A stretch of DNA of 64,000 nucleotides, taken from Candidatus Aminicenantota bacterium (GTDB taxonomy: Bacteria > Acidobacteriota > Aminicenantia > Aminicenantales > UBA4085). This document shows positions 1 through 8,353 of the stretch, piece after piece. The position numbers and the translations under genes are program-made. How positions within the stretch are numbered: position 1 is the first letter of the stretch; each line of letters opens with the position of its first letter. The stretch lies in NCBI GenBank assembly GCA_017883285.1, contig JADGNV010000013.1, positions 1 to 64,000 on the forward strand, written 5' to 3'. Under the pieces are notes generated by a model. That model was not told the DNA's origin. It saw nothing but the letters and a program-made list of their open reading frames with translations, and ran no database searches.

Positions 1-284
1 AAATAATAAAATTATAAATATTATATATTGAAATATATTATTATTTATTATCTGCGTAAAACACAAAAATAATATTGTTGCGAATTTAAGAAAATTATGT
101 TTTTTCATAAGATTATACACATGTCTTATAGATCGCCAGAAAATGGCTTATGCATATGAAAAAAAATATAATAACAATTATAGCAGACTGACTTAACAAG
201 GTATTTCGGCCTTTTCTTTATCCGGCTATTGCCGGCCTACTTCAGAATGTGTATTAATAATCCGCTTATTATATTAATACATAT
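1..284. other. AT-rich non-coding left edge
   Basis: No gene is supported here. The first 120 bases are almost entirely A and T, in sharp contrast with the GC-rich genes from about 1.2 kb onward. It lies downstream of the last gene of the minus-strand polysaccharide cluster. A short hairpin (five-base stem, four-base loop) sits at 222-235, but the T-rich stretch lies on the wrong side for a terminator of the minus-strand operon. Confidence 0.6.
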
Positions 285-1235
285 TCAAAAACCACTAATT
301 GATTTTTTGATATTTCTGTTTGTTTTTTTATTATGAAAACAATTCCATAAATTGTTTGGCAAATATAGCAATATCAACGCGACAACATACTTGTAATTTA
401 CAAATAATATTTTCTTTAGTTCGCCGCGCGCTCTTTTCCTTTCTCCAAGAAATTCATAATATCTCGCTTTATAATATTTTGCTCGGGCAAATGCTTCTTT
501 AAAATCGGATCGAAATTTATGTTCTATTCCTGGATATTTATTTACTATCAAATTCAAGGTATATTCTCGCTCTTCGCCCCACTTATTGATGGCTTTGTTA
601 GTTAATGCATTATCATGAATCCGATATTTCGCCAATACAGAAGGAATAACATTAATTTCATGATCTACAGCCAATTGCATAAAAAGACAATATTCCTCCG
701 AAGCAACTATACTTTCGTCAAAGCTAAGGTTGCTTTTTTCTAACATAGATTTGCGGACTATAGCCGTTGGCACATTAATGTCAAATTGTCTCAGTAAATT
801 GGGAAGAAGATATCCACTTCTATATTTGGGAACATAAGAACCTATAGTTTGTCCATCTTTGTCAATATGAATAACCCCAGCATAACTCAGGGCATAACGA
901 TTGTCCTCGAAAACGCTGATTTGCCGCTCCAGTTTATAAGGAAGCCACAAATCGTCCGTGTCGAGAAAAGCGACGAGTTCTCCAGTTGCTTTCTTCATAG
1001 CCATATTTCGAGCAGAACCCAAAGGGACTGTCTTTTCACTGCAGAAATATTTTAAGCGTACGTCATAGCTTTTAGCAATCTCCGCGCTTTTATCCGTCGA
1101 AGCATTATCCCAAAAGATGATCTCCCAATCGGCATAGGTCTGGGCGTAGATGGAGTCTATCGCTTCTTTGAGATAGCGCTCGCCGTTATAACAATTCATG
1201 ATGATTGAGACTTTGGGCGGAGCTGACGGGGACAT
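285..1235 (-). CDS. Family 2 glycosyltransferase (GT-A fold)
   Basis: A 316-residue glycosyltransferase expected to add one sugar to a lipid-linked O-antigen or capsule repeat unit at the inner face of the cytoplasmic membrane. The N-terminus has the GT2 nucleotide-binding start (KVSIIMNCYNGERYL), followed by WEIIFWDNASTD and the metal-binding DTDD motif near residue 93. The C-terminal third is basic and has a hydrophobic stretch (about residues 278-293) that may hold it to the membrane. It starts three bases after the preceding epimerase gene, so it is the last gene of the operon. Its AT content is clearly higher than its neighbours, typical of exchangeable glycosyltransferase genes. Donor and acceptor cannot be told from sequence. 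Confidence 0.9.
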   Translation of the reverse strand: MSPSAPPKVSIIMNCYNGERYLKEAIDSIYAQTYADWEIIFWDNASTDKSAEIAKSYDVRLKYFCSEKTVPLGSARNMAMKKATGELVAFLDTDDLWLPYKLERQISVFEDNRYALSYAGVIHIDKDGQTIGSYVPKYRSGYLLPNLLRQFDINVPTAIVRKSMLEKSNLSFDESIVASEEYCLFMQLAVDHEINVIPSVLAKYRIHDNALTNKAINKWGEEREYTLNLIVNKYPGIEHKFRSDFKEAFARAKYYKARYYEFLGERKRARGELKKILFVNYKYVVALILLYLPNNLWNCFHNKKTNRNIKKSISGF

Positions 1236-1238
1236 GGG

Positions 1239-1682
1239 CTAAGTTTCTGTCCAGCGGAAAGGGATGGCGGGGTCCAGGAAATCCCGCCGCTGGATTTCCT
1301 GGGAGTCATACGGAGAGTCGATGCAGTTGGCGATCAACGCGGGAACCGTCGAGAGCCCTTGAAAGCCATACCACAGCCGCGGCGGGATCTTGACCAATCG
1401 GTAATGATCCTCTCCGGTCTCGATGACGTCGATCGTCCCGCGCGTCGGAGAGTCCGGTCGGCCATCGTAGATTACGAGCTTGATCTTCCCAACGGGGACA
1501 GCTATATTCTGAGTGGTCACAGAATGGTATTTCCAGGCTTTGACGATGCCGGGGTTCACCACGGAAAAATAGACCTCACCGAAAGCGGTGAAATGCGGCG
1601 AATGGATGCTCAGCATATGCAGGATTTTTCCCCGCTCATCGGCGATCTGTTTCAACGGAACCTGGACGACGCCTTCGATCAT
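1239..1682 (-). CDS. RmlC-like cupin, probable CDP-4-keto-6-deoxysugar epimerase
   Basis: A 147-residue cupin of the dTDP-4-dehydrorhamnose 3,5-epimerase superfamily. The conserved start (KQIADERGKILHML) and the VKAWKYHSVTTQN segment, where RmlC proteins carry a catalytic histidine, are visible. The ATG at 1682 overlaps the rfbG stop as ATGA, which fixes the start. It is shorter than classical RmlC (about 180 residues). Directly after rfbF and rfbG, its likely substrate is CDP-4-keto-6-deoxyglucose, as for the epimerases in 6-deoxyaltrose-type pathways, rather than a dTDP-sugar. The family is clear; the substrate is inferred from context. Confidence 0.82.
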   Translation of the reverse strand: MIEGVVQVPLKQIADERGKILHMLSIHSPHFTAFGEVYFSVVNPGIVKAWKYHSVTTQNIAVPVGKIKLVIYDGRPDSPTRGTIDVIETGEDHYRLVKIPPRLWYGFQGLSTVPALIANCIDSPYDSQEIQRRDFLDPAIPFRWTET

Positions 1683-2794
1683 GTCTCGTTTACCTTTTGG
1701 GTCCATGAAAGGTTTCGTTTTAAGGCCAGCTCGCCGTATTCGGCGATTTGGTCCAGGGAATAACGGCGCATGTCCTTATGTCCGCTGTAAAAGTCTCTAT
1801 ACCAGTCCGAGGTCATCCGGACCGTCTCTTGGAAAGAAAGGACCGGGTGCCATCCCAGGAGAGAAAGCGCTTTGTCGCAGGAGAGCTTGAGTAGGGTATT
1901 CTCCTTGATGGGAGTCCCGACCTGTTCCTCTCGCCACTTGGCCGGTCCCCACGATAATATGAATGCCTCGATCAAGTTGGCCACGGTCTTGTTGACCTTC
2001 TGATCGGGGCCGAAATTGAAGGGTTCGTTGTGGAACTGACGGGTTTGAAGTAGGTTGGCTCCCAGCCAGAGATATCCGCTCAAGGGCTCAAGAACGTGCT
2101 GCCACGGCCGGGTGGCTCGCGGGTTCCTAACGACCACTTCTTTCCCCTCAGCCCAGGACCGGACGCAGTCCGGGACGATCCGATCCGCGGCCCAATCCCC
2201 TCCGCCGATGACGTTGCCAGCCCTCGTCGTGGCGATGCGGGGGAAATCGCTTTTGTCGAAGAAGGACCGGGCATAAGAATTGCAGACGATCTCCGCGCAT
2301 CCCTTGGAAGCGCCGTAGGGATCGTCGCCGCCGAGCGCGTCGTTTTCCCGGTATCCCCAGACCCATTCGACGTTCTTGTAGCATTTGTCACTGGTGATAA
2401 TGACCGCGGCCTTCACGGTGGAGGTGAGCCTGAGGCATTCGAGAAGATTGACCGTCCCGCCGACATTCGTATCGAACGTCAGTTTCGGTTCCGCGTAAGA
2501 GCGACGGACGATCGGCTGCGCCGCCAGATAAAAGACAACCTCCGGCAGATGATAGTCAAAGACCCGGCGAAGGCCGTCCAGGTCGCGGACATCTCCCTCG
2601 ACGTGGGTCAGATGATGGGTCAGGTCGCAGACCGAAAAATTACACGGTGTCGAGGGGAGATAGAGGGAATAGCCGACGACGTCGGCTCCCAAGGACGTCA
2701 ACCAGAGCGACAACCAGGATCCTTTGAACCCGGTGTGTCCTACGACGAGGACCTTCTTTCCCCGGAAGAGATCGCGAAACGAAGGACTCTTCAT
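1679..2794 (-). CDS. rfbG: CDP-glucose 4,6-dehydratase
   Basis: A 371-residue extended short-chain dehydrogenase that converts CDP-glucose to CDP-4-keto-6-deoxyglucose. The N-terminal Rossmann motif GHTGFKGSWL is diagnostic of RfbG/DdhB. A YGASKG segment supplies the catalytic Tyr and Lys, and NVGGTVNLLE and GGDWAADRIVPD are also typical. The ATG at 2794 overlaps the rfbF stop in an ATGA arrangement, so I prefer it to an in-frame start 13 codons upstream inside rfbF. It acts directly after RfbF; its product probably goes to the adjacent epimerase, aminotransferase and C-methyltransferase. Confidence 0.95.
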   Translation of the reverse strand: MKSPSFRDLFRGKKVLVVGHTGFKGSWLSLWLTSLGADVVGYSLYLPSTPCNFSVCDLTHHLTHVEGDVRDLDGLRRVFDYHLPEVVFYLAAQPIVRRSYAEPKLTFDTNVGGTVNLLECLRLTSTVKAAVIITSDKCYKNVEWVWGYRENDALGGDDPYGASKGCAEIVCNSYARSFFDKSDFPRIATTRAGNVIGGGDWAADRIVPDCVRSWAEGKEVVVRNPRATRPWQHVLEPLSGYLWLGANLLQTRQFHNEPFNFGPDQKVNKTVANLIEAFILSWGPAKWREEQVGTPIKENTLLKLSCDKALSLLGWHPVLSFQETVRMTSDWYRDFYSGHKDMRRYSLDQIAEYGELALKRNLSWTQKVNET

Positions 2795-3564
2795 GATTTC
2801 CACGTTTTCCAGGGGGGGAACTTGGAATTCCAAAGCCTTTCGAGGAGCTGTTTTTCACGCAGGGTGTCCATGCATTGCCAGAAGCCCTCGTGTTTGAAGG
2901 CCATGAGTTGGCCTTCCCTGGCCAGAGCCTCGAGGGGGGCCTTTTCTAGTTCGACGCTTTCGTCGGGAAGATAGTCGAAGATCTCGGGCTCGAAAACGAA
3001 AAATCCGCCGTTGATCCAACCTTCCTGAGTATGCTGTTTCTCCTTGAATTCCGTGACGATATCCCGGTCGACCAGCATTTCGCCGAACCGAGCCGTCGGC
3101 CGGACCGCCGTCACCGTAGCCGTCTTCCCATGGGCTTTATGAAACGCGACAAGCTTTTTGATGTTGACGTCGCTCACGCCGTCGCCGTAGGTCAGCATGA
3201 ACGTAGACTTTTTCATCTTGTCCCGAAGGCGGAACAGGCGGCCTCCGGTCATGCTGTCCTGGCCCGTGTCGATCAGATCGACGAGCCAGTTCAAGCGGTT
3301 GTTGTTCAGGCAGGAGACTTCACCGTTCTCGAGGTTTATGGTCAGGTCGTTCTGAAGATAATAGCAATTGAGAAAATAATCCTTGATGCTCTCCCCCTTG
3401 TAGCCAAGGGCAATGATAAATTCCCGGAATCCATGAGAGGCATAAATTTTCATAATGTGCCAGAGCATGGGGTTCCCGCCGATCTCGACCATCGGCTTGG
3501 GTTTGATCTGGGTTTCCTCCGAGAGTCGAGATCCCATTCCTCCGGCTAAGATGACTGTTTTCAT
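2791..3564 (-). CDS. rfbF: Glucose-1-phosphate cytidylyltransferase
   Basis: A 257-residue nucleotidyltransferase that makes CDP-glucose from CTP and glucose 1-phosphate, the entry step to CDP-linked 6-deoxysugars. The N-terminal LAGGMGSRLSEET signature and KPKPMVEIGGNPMLWHIM are characteristic of RfbF/DdhA and differ from RmlA. LTYGDGVSDV is the metal-binding segment, and GGFFVFEPEIFDYL is conserved near the C-terminus. Length matches the family. It directly follows the aminotransferase gene and overlaps rfbG by four bases. No RfbH-type dehydrase is seen in the window, so a 3,6-dideoxy end product is not supported. Confidence 0.95.
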   Translation of the reverse strand: MKTVILAGGMGSRLSEETQIKPKPMVEIGGNPMLWHIMKIYASHGFREFIIALGYKGESIKDYFLNCYYLQNDLTINLENGEVSCLNNNRLNWLVDLIDTGQDSMTGGRLFRLRDKMKKSTFMLTYGDGVSDVNIKKLVAFHKAHGKTATVTAVRPTARFGEMLVDRDIVTEFKEKQHTQEGWINGGFFVFEPEIFDYLPDESVELEKAPLEALAREGQLMAFKHEGFWQCMDTLREKQLLERLWNSKFPPWKTWKS

Positions 3565-4695
3565 TTATGCTCTTTTCATCGTTTGCTCGATGATATCACA
3601 AACGCGGTCGACATCGGAAGATCCCAGGCCGGGGTGGAGAGGAAGCGTGAGCAATTCCTGGTAGATCCTTTCCGTGACCGGCAGGGAGACCTTTCCTCCT
3701 CCGAAATAGCTGAGCAGATGGTTTGGTTTATAGTGGATACCCGTCTGGATCTTCTCGCGCTCCAGCACGGACCGGAGTTCGTCGCGCCGACCCCCTAAGA
3801 CCCGGACCGGTTGGATATGGGGTATGACCGGCCCCAAGTCGGACCAAAACAGGGAGAGTCCAGGATTTTGCCCGAGCCGCTCCCGGTATCTTTTGGCCAG
3901 CTCGATGCGTTTCGGCCCGAATTCGGTCCTGAGACGCATCAGTTGGACGCGGCCGACGGCCGCGAAGATGTTGCTCATGTGGTATCGGTAGCCCTGATGC
4001 TTGACGTCGAATTCCCAGCTCCGTTCCCGGGCGTAGCGTTTTTCGGTATCTTTTTCGACCCCCAGGAGGCGGGAATCTTTGACGCGGGCCAGGGCCGCGG
4101 GGTCCGATGTCACAACCGCCCCTCCCTCGCCGCTGGTGATATTTTTGATTCCGTCGAAACTGAAACAGATGAGGTCCCCGAAGCTGCCGATCTTCCTCCC
4201 TTTGTAGGTGCACCCGAAAGCATGGGCCGCGTCTTCAATGACGCGGAGATCGTGCCGTCGGGCAAAGTCGTGGACCGCGTCCAGGTCCCCCGGATAGCTG
4301 GCGTAATGAACCGGCATGATCGCCCGGGTTCGGGAGGTCAGCCGCTTCCCGGCGTCCTCCAGATCAATGGTGCAGGTCTCCGGGAGGACCTCGCAGGGGA
4401 CCGGGACCGCCGAGGCCGCGGAGATGGCTTGGAAGGACGAGAGAAACGTCAGGGATTGGACGAGGACCTCGTCGCCGGGTTTGAGAAGGGCCTGCGCTGC
4501 CAGATGCAGGGCGGCCGTTCCGCTGTTGACGCAGGCGATATTCGAGGGTTCAATCCCCAGGAACGCGGCGAGCTCCGATTCGAAGGCCTGAACCTCGGTG
4601 CCCATGCCCAGATAGCCGTCTTCGAGGATGACCCGGGAAACGGCCTCGGCTTCCCGCGTCCCGACGATCGATCGGGAGAGTCTCATCAAAGCCAT
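3565..4695 (-). CDS. DegT/DnrJ/EryC1/StrS-family sugar aminotransferase
   Basis: A 376-residue PLP-dependent aminotransferase acting on a keto-sugar nucleotide. Visible features are NSGTAALHLAAQAL (phosphate binding), VIEDAAHAFGC (the Asp that contacts the PLP pyridine) and SFDGIKNITSGEGG carrying the Schiff-base lysine. The lysine argues against an RfbH-type dehydrase, which has histidine there. I chose the ATG at 4695 because GGGAGG lies seven bases upstream; a TTG at 4701 is the alternative. It sits immediately before rfbF-rfbG, so CDP-4-keto-6-deoxyglucose or its epimer is the natural amino acceptor. Regiochemistry (C3 or C4) is not determinable here. Confidence 0.9.
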   Translation of the reverse strand: MALMRLSRSIVGTREAEAVSRVILEDGYLGMGTEVQAFESELAAFLGIEPSNIACVNSGTAALHLAAQALLKPGDEVLVQSLTFLSSFQAISAASAVPVPCEVLPETCTIDLEDAGKRLTSRTRAIMPVHYASYPGDLDAVHDFARRHDLRVIEDAAHAFGCTYKGRKIGSFGDLICFSFDGIKNITSGEGGAVVTSDPAALARVKDSRLLGVEKDTEKRYARERSWEFDVKHQGYRYHMSNIFAAVGRVQLMRLRTEFGPKRIELAKRYRERLGQNPGLSLFWSDLGPVIPHIQPVRVLGGRRDELRSVLEREKIQTGIHYKPNHLLSYFGGGKVSLPVTERIYQELLTLPLHPGLGSSDVDRVCDIIEQTMKRA

Positions 4696-4707
4696 TCCCA
4701 ATCCTCC

Positions 4708-5588
4708 CTAATCGTCTCCCCAGAGCCAGCGTCCCAGCGGGGCCATAAGCGTGGGTTTCTTGTAATATCGGAGATTGTCGTATGTCTGCCGGAACAATTT
4801 TTTCTTAATGATATCCGGGGGAATATCTCCGAACCGAAGTTTCGTGCCCCTGACGATCTCAAGAAATGTCCGACTGATCGCGTCGATATCATGTTGAGAG
4901 CGACAATATTGGTAGGTCCTGTCAGATAAAGCGAGGTAATCGGTTTCAAGAGCATTCATCATTCTTTCGAGGGAGTCGTTGCCGGGTTCATAATCGGCGC
5001 CCGTCAGATAATGCCCCAGATCGTTATGGGGCGAATCGAACAGCCATCTGAACTTATAGCCCGTCATAACGGGGGTATAGGAAAAATCGAGCAGGATCGT
5101 GGGCAGTCCTAGTTTGGCGCCCTCCAATGCGGAGAGGCCCATGGCCGCGACCACGTCCACGCGGTCGCGAAGATAGCTGTCGAGGGCTTCGCCATCGACG
5201 ATGCCGGCGAGTCTTATCTCAAAGAATTCATGGCTGATGCCGAACCGGTTGATGTCCGCGACGCCCGGCCCGCTGCCGATGATATGGAACGTGACGCGTT
5301 TCCGTTTGTTCCGGGCGTACTCGGCGGCCCTTTTCAGCGTGTAGAGGAGGATCGGCATTTTGAAATCCGCCAACCGGCCGATCCAAGCGATGTCCAGCCG
5401 GGCCGCGTTCTTCAATCCCGGCCTCGGCAACGGCGATCCGCCGGCGATCGGAACGGGGACCGAGACGGGATTCCTGATCTCTAGATCGAGGAAATCAGCC
5501 GTCGTTTCCACCGTGTATCTATCGTAAAAGATCAGCGCGTCCTTCTTGACCATCGTCTCCAAGAACGTTTGAAGACTCTTTTTTTTTT
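4708..5588 (-). CDS. GT4-like glycosyltransferase, C-terminal part (out of frame with its start)
   Basis: The C-terminal portion of a glycosyltransferase whose N-terminus is encoded at 5519-6052 in another frame. It contains LDIAWIGRLADFKMP, the usual opening of the GT-B C-terminal domain, then FHIIGSGPG and MGLSALEGAKLGLPTILLD, which matches the sugar-nucleotide-binding E-x7 region of GT4 enzymes. Continuity with the upstream frame is restored by dropping one A from the ten-A run at 5579-5588. An in-frame ATG at 5553 could give only a truncated protein lacking the acceptor domain. Phase-variable gene, slippage-expressed gene, pseudogene and sequencing error all remain possible. Confidence 0.75.
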
Positions 5589-6052
5589 GCCGGGAGGAGC
5601 CGGCGCATGACGAATTTATAAGCCTTCTTGTATTTGAACTGAAGATGCCGAACCCCTGGCAAGGGAAGCAGGACGTTGACAAGATTGTAAGGGAACAGAT
5701 GCCAGAAGATGACGGGGGTCGCCGGATCGATGTTCAGCTCCGGCCGCATCGCGTAGGGGAGGATCGATTGCATGATGAGGAGGGTGTCGGGTCCGATCGG
5801 AAAAGGTTTCCCGGTTTCGAAAACGCGGCGTTCGATGGCCGGGTTGTCCTTCGTTCTTTGGGCCATATAGCCGTCCGCGAAATCGATGATCGTGACTTTG
5901 ATCCCTTGGGCCGAAAGATGATTTGCCAGTGTCGAAAAAAGAACGGGAACGCCGCTGACCTCCTTATATGGGAACAAAAAGGTGAGATGGGGACTCGATA
6001 GTCGCTCGATGTTAGTTCCCTTATCCAGGTTCTCTGGATGGATCGAATTCAT
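5519..6052 (-). CDS. GT4-like glycosyltransferase, N-terminal part
   Basis: The first ~160 codons encode the acceptor-binding half of a GT-B glycosyltransferase: LTFLFPYKEVSGVPVLFSTLANHLSAQG has the usual glycine-rich loop followed by a helix, and IKVTIIDFADGY the second strand. After the AAA-rich codons (positions 5579-5588) the reading continues out of frame for about 17 meaningless residues and stops at 5519. The ATG at 6052 overlaps the methyltransferase stop as ATGA, so translation is probably coupled. With one A fewer the joined product would be 447 residues, a normal length for the family. Confidence 0.75.
   Translation of the reverse strand: MNSIHPENLDKGTNIERLSSPHLTFLFPYKEVSGVPVLFSTLANHLSAQGIKVTIIDFADGYMAQRTKDNPAIERRVFETGKPFPIGPDTLLIMQSILPYAMRPELNIDPATPVIFWHLFPYNLVNVLLPLPGVRHLQFKYKKAYKFVMRRLLPAKKKESSNVLGDDGQEGRADLLR
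5579..5588 (-). repeat. A10 homopolymer at glycosyltransferase frameshift
   Basis: Ten consecutive T on the plus strand (ten A in the coding strand) sit exactly where the two glycosyltransferase reading frames meet. Nine A would give one open frame of 447 codons. Such tracts are prone to slipped-strand mispairing, RNA polymerase slippage and sequencing error. Confidence 0.9.
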
Positions 6053-7347
6053 GGGAGAGACTCAGACACGAAATGGAGATCCGGCACCGTGGACATGAAG
6101 CGGATGCCTTTAGCGATTTTGGTCCGTTCTTTGCCGAGGATCTCCTGGACATGGGAGGGGGCCGTGATAAGGATCACGTCGGCCTTCTTCGCGCGCGGAT
6201 CGCGGCTTTTGATGACTTGAGACCCGACGCCCGGGACGAATCGTCCGGCATAGCCGGGCGTATCGTCGATGACAAAGGGCAGAATCCGGGAATCCAGAGC
6301 GAGCATATTTAAAAGGGCTTGCCCTTTAGCGCCGGCCCCATAGCCGACGGCCCTAATCCGGCGGCGGGCGAGTGTCTGAAAGAACGTTCTGGCAGTATCT
6401 TTCTGGCGCCCGACTTTATCGAAGAATTCCCGATATCCAGAAACCCGGGCGAGGTCCAGGACGCTTTCTTGGGATAGGATGGTCTTGATATTCTGGGAAT
6501 CCCGGCCCCGACTGGACGTTTTTCCAACGATCAGGATCATCGAGCCGGCATCCATCTCGGAAAAGCGGATGTCCAGGAGTTCAAGCTTCGCCCGGTGGAA
6601 AAGCCTGACGATCGACGTCACCGTAAAAAACAGGACGTGTTGGAAGGTCATGGACTGGAACTGATTGTTGATCATCTGGAAGTGCAGATAAGGGACTTCG
6701 ATGACCGCCCGGCCGTTTTTATCCAGAGCGATCTCCACGCCCATTAGAAAATCGAGAGGATCGAAGGTATGCTCCAGCGTGTGCCGGGACATGACCAGCT
6801 TCACCGTGCCGTTGTCCTCGACGAACCGGCGCGCCGTGGTCGCGCTGAAAAAATCTTGAATAATCTTATGCCCGCCCCGGGCCGAGACGTTCGCCGACGG
6901 ATCGAAGCCGATGGCGCGCTGGCCCCGGGCCTGGATGAGATCGAGAACGGAGCCGTCGTTAGACCCGATTTCGATGACGGTGTCGCCCCTCTTGAGATGG
7001 GATACCTGGGCAGCCAGATCTAAGAACGCATCCATATAGGACCGCACTTTTTGAGACATGGAATAGGTGGCCTGATAGAACCGGTAGACCTTCTCGACCA
7101 TAAAGCTTTCGCAGGACAGATCAGCCTGTTGGACCAGCCCGCAGATCCCGCAAATGGCGACGGCGTTCTCGAACTTCGGGGCACGGCGGGCAAGAGCGGT
7201 GGTGGTTTCCAAATAGCCTGCCACGGGGAGCTTCCCGAAAGAGTGAAGAAGATGGAGCGAACCCCCTCCCCGACAGCCGCGGCACGGTAGGGGGATCACG
7301 GAGGCCGTTCTCGTCCCGGATGGGGAGGACAGTCCACGTTTATTCAT
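6049..7347 (-). CDS. TylC3/NovU-type sugar C-methyltransferase
   Basis: A 432-residue SAM-dependent C-methyltransferase with the three-part layout of TylC3/TcaB9/NovU. There is an N-terminal zinc-binding part (CRGC and later CGICG), a central SAM-binding domain (VIEIGSNDGSVLDL, about residue 120) and a C-terminal Methyltransf_14 domain with VGYGAGAKGQALLN. These enzymes methylate C3 of 4-keto-6-deoxy nucleotide sugars to give branched sugars. The start at 7347 is chosen because it overlaps the upstream stop by eight bases; in-frame starts at 7368 and 7401 would lie deeper in the upstream gene. The usual Y-x-E-H catalytic motif seems to read TFQH here, so activity should be checked. Confidence 0.87.
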   Translation of the reverse strand: MNKRGLSSPSGTRTASVIPLPCRGCRGGGSLHLLHSFGKLPVAGYLETTTALARRAPKFENAVAICGICGLVQQADLSCESFMVEKVYRFYQATYSMSQKVRSYMDAFLDLAAQVSHLKRGDTVIEIGSNDGSVLDLIQARGQRAIGFDPSANVSARGGHKIIQDFFSATTARRFVEDNGTVKLVMSRHTLEHTFDPLDFLMGVEIALDKNGRAVIEVPYLHFQMINNQFQSMTFQHVLFFTVTSIVRLFHRAKLELLDIRFSEMDAGSMILIVGKTSSRGRDSQNIKTILSQESVLDLARVSGYREFFDKVGRQKDTARTFFQTLARRRIRAVGYGAGAKGQALLNMLALDSRILPFVIDDTPGYAGRFVPGVGSQVIKSRDPRAKKADVILITAPSHVQEILGKERTKIAKGIRFMSTVPDLHFVSESLP

Positions 7348-8341
7348 AACAAAATTCCTTAAGCTCATGATGGATCTTGTCAATGGCCTCCCGATCATCA
7401 TGGCGTTTCCAGAGACCTATGTTTTTTTTCGATTCATCCGGTTTAAAGTGCTCTTTTTCCCGGACGTGGACCTCCGGGCTCTCCTCGAGGAAGGTGAGGA
7501 TCTTGGCCACGGTGGCCTTGTAATCGAGAACAAGATCTTCGAACCGCAAGCTCAGCACGCGGGAGGAGTTTCGGTCGCAGTGGCCGGCGACACGCCGGCT
7601 GAACTTGAACCGGCGGATGAACTCTTCCACCGGAAGGCGGTTCGGCCGGTACCAGAGCCCCGCTACGTACGAGTCCCGCGGGTCCCGGTCCACGATGACG
7701 GCTTTCGCGGAATCGAAATACCTCAAGGCCCGGCCTGGATTGAACGGCTCGAAGGCGTTATTCATGACGATCGTCCCCATGTCGGGGCCGACGTTGGAGG
7801 CCAAGACGGCTTGTAGATAACGCCGAGTCAGGCCCAAAAAATCCTCGGGCGCGGCCAGGCAGACTCGAAAATCGTTTGCCCGTTTCACCCGGAAGGCGAG
7901 CCGCAGGAATTTTCTGGCGAACAGCTCGATCCCGCTGATCTCGGCCAGGGGATAGGGCCAGTCCGCGATCCAGGAGACGTCGACCAGCCGGTCGATGTAC
8001 TCCCGGGACAATTCCAGAAAACGACCGCCGTAATATGCGTCGTAGTTCCATCCCACGGCCGAGAACCAGCTTTTTGGCTTGAGCCATTCGTTCTTCCAGC
8101 CGAGCCGGACGACCAGGCGTTTGAATCTCCGGATGGCCGCGTCGGAGCGGATGGGCGACCAGTCCTCCACCAGAGCCGTCTCCAGGTCGCGGATGCCGCC
8201 CTGAATCCGGATCAGATTGAACTCGACGGCGAAATGGGGGACATGATAGCCTTTAAATTCGCGCACTAGATCGTTCACGGCATGTTTGCCCGTGAACGCG
8301 TACCCCGAAAGGTCGAGGAATTTATAGGTCTTGCCTTCCAT
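7340..8341 (-). CDS. Sulfotransferase-family protein
   Basis: A 333-residue protein resembling PAPS-dependent sulfotransferases. The N-terminal FLDLSGYAFTGKHAV stands where these enzymes bind the 5'-phosphosulfate. VDRDPRDSYVAGLWY matches the 3'-phosphate-binding segment, followed by LRFEDLVLDY and, near the C-terminus, FKPDESKKNIGLWK. No signal peptide is seen, so it would act in the cytoplasm on a lipid-linked repeat unit or precursor. Sitting inside the glycan cluster, it suggests sulfated sugar in the polymer. PAPS-synthesis genes are not in the window. Sequence similarity is moderate and the acceptor is unknown. Confidence 0.75.
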   Translation of the reverse strand: MEGKTYKFLDLSGYAFTGKHAVNDLVREFKGYHVPHFAVEFNLIRIQGGIRDLETALVEDWSPIRSDAAIRRFKRLVVRLGWKNEWLKPKSWFSAVGWNYDAYYGGRFLELSREYIDRLVDVSWIADWPYPLAEISGIELFARKFLRLAFRVKRANDFRVCLAAPEDFLGLTRRYLQAVLASNVGPDMGTIVMNNAFEPFNPGRALRYFDSAKAVIVDRDPRDSYVAGLWYRPNRLPVEEFIRRFKFSRRVAGHCDRNSSRVLSLRFEDLVLDYKATVAKILTFLEESPEVHVREKEHFKPDESKKNIGLWKRHDDREAIDKIHHELKEFCYE

Positions 8342-8353
8342 AATCTCGCGTCC

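Noticed and set aside
222-235. Hairpin as terminator of the glycan operon
   Set aside because: The T-rich tract is on the plus-strand upstream side; minus-strand RNA would have A-rich sequence after the stem.
3565-4695. RfbH-type CDP-4-keto-6-deoxyglucose 3-dehydrase
   Set aside because: RfbH has His in place of the PLP lysine and a [2Fe-2S] cysteine set; this protein keeps the lysine in SFDGIKN, so it is an aminotransferase.
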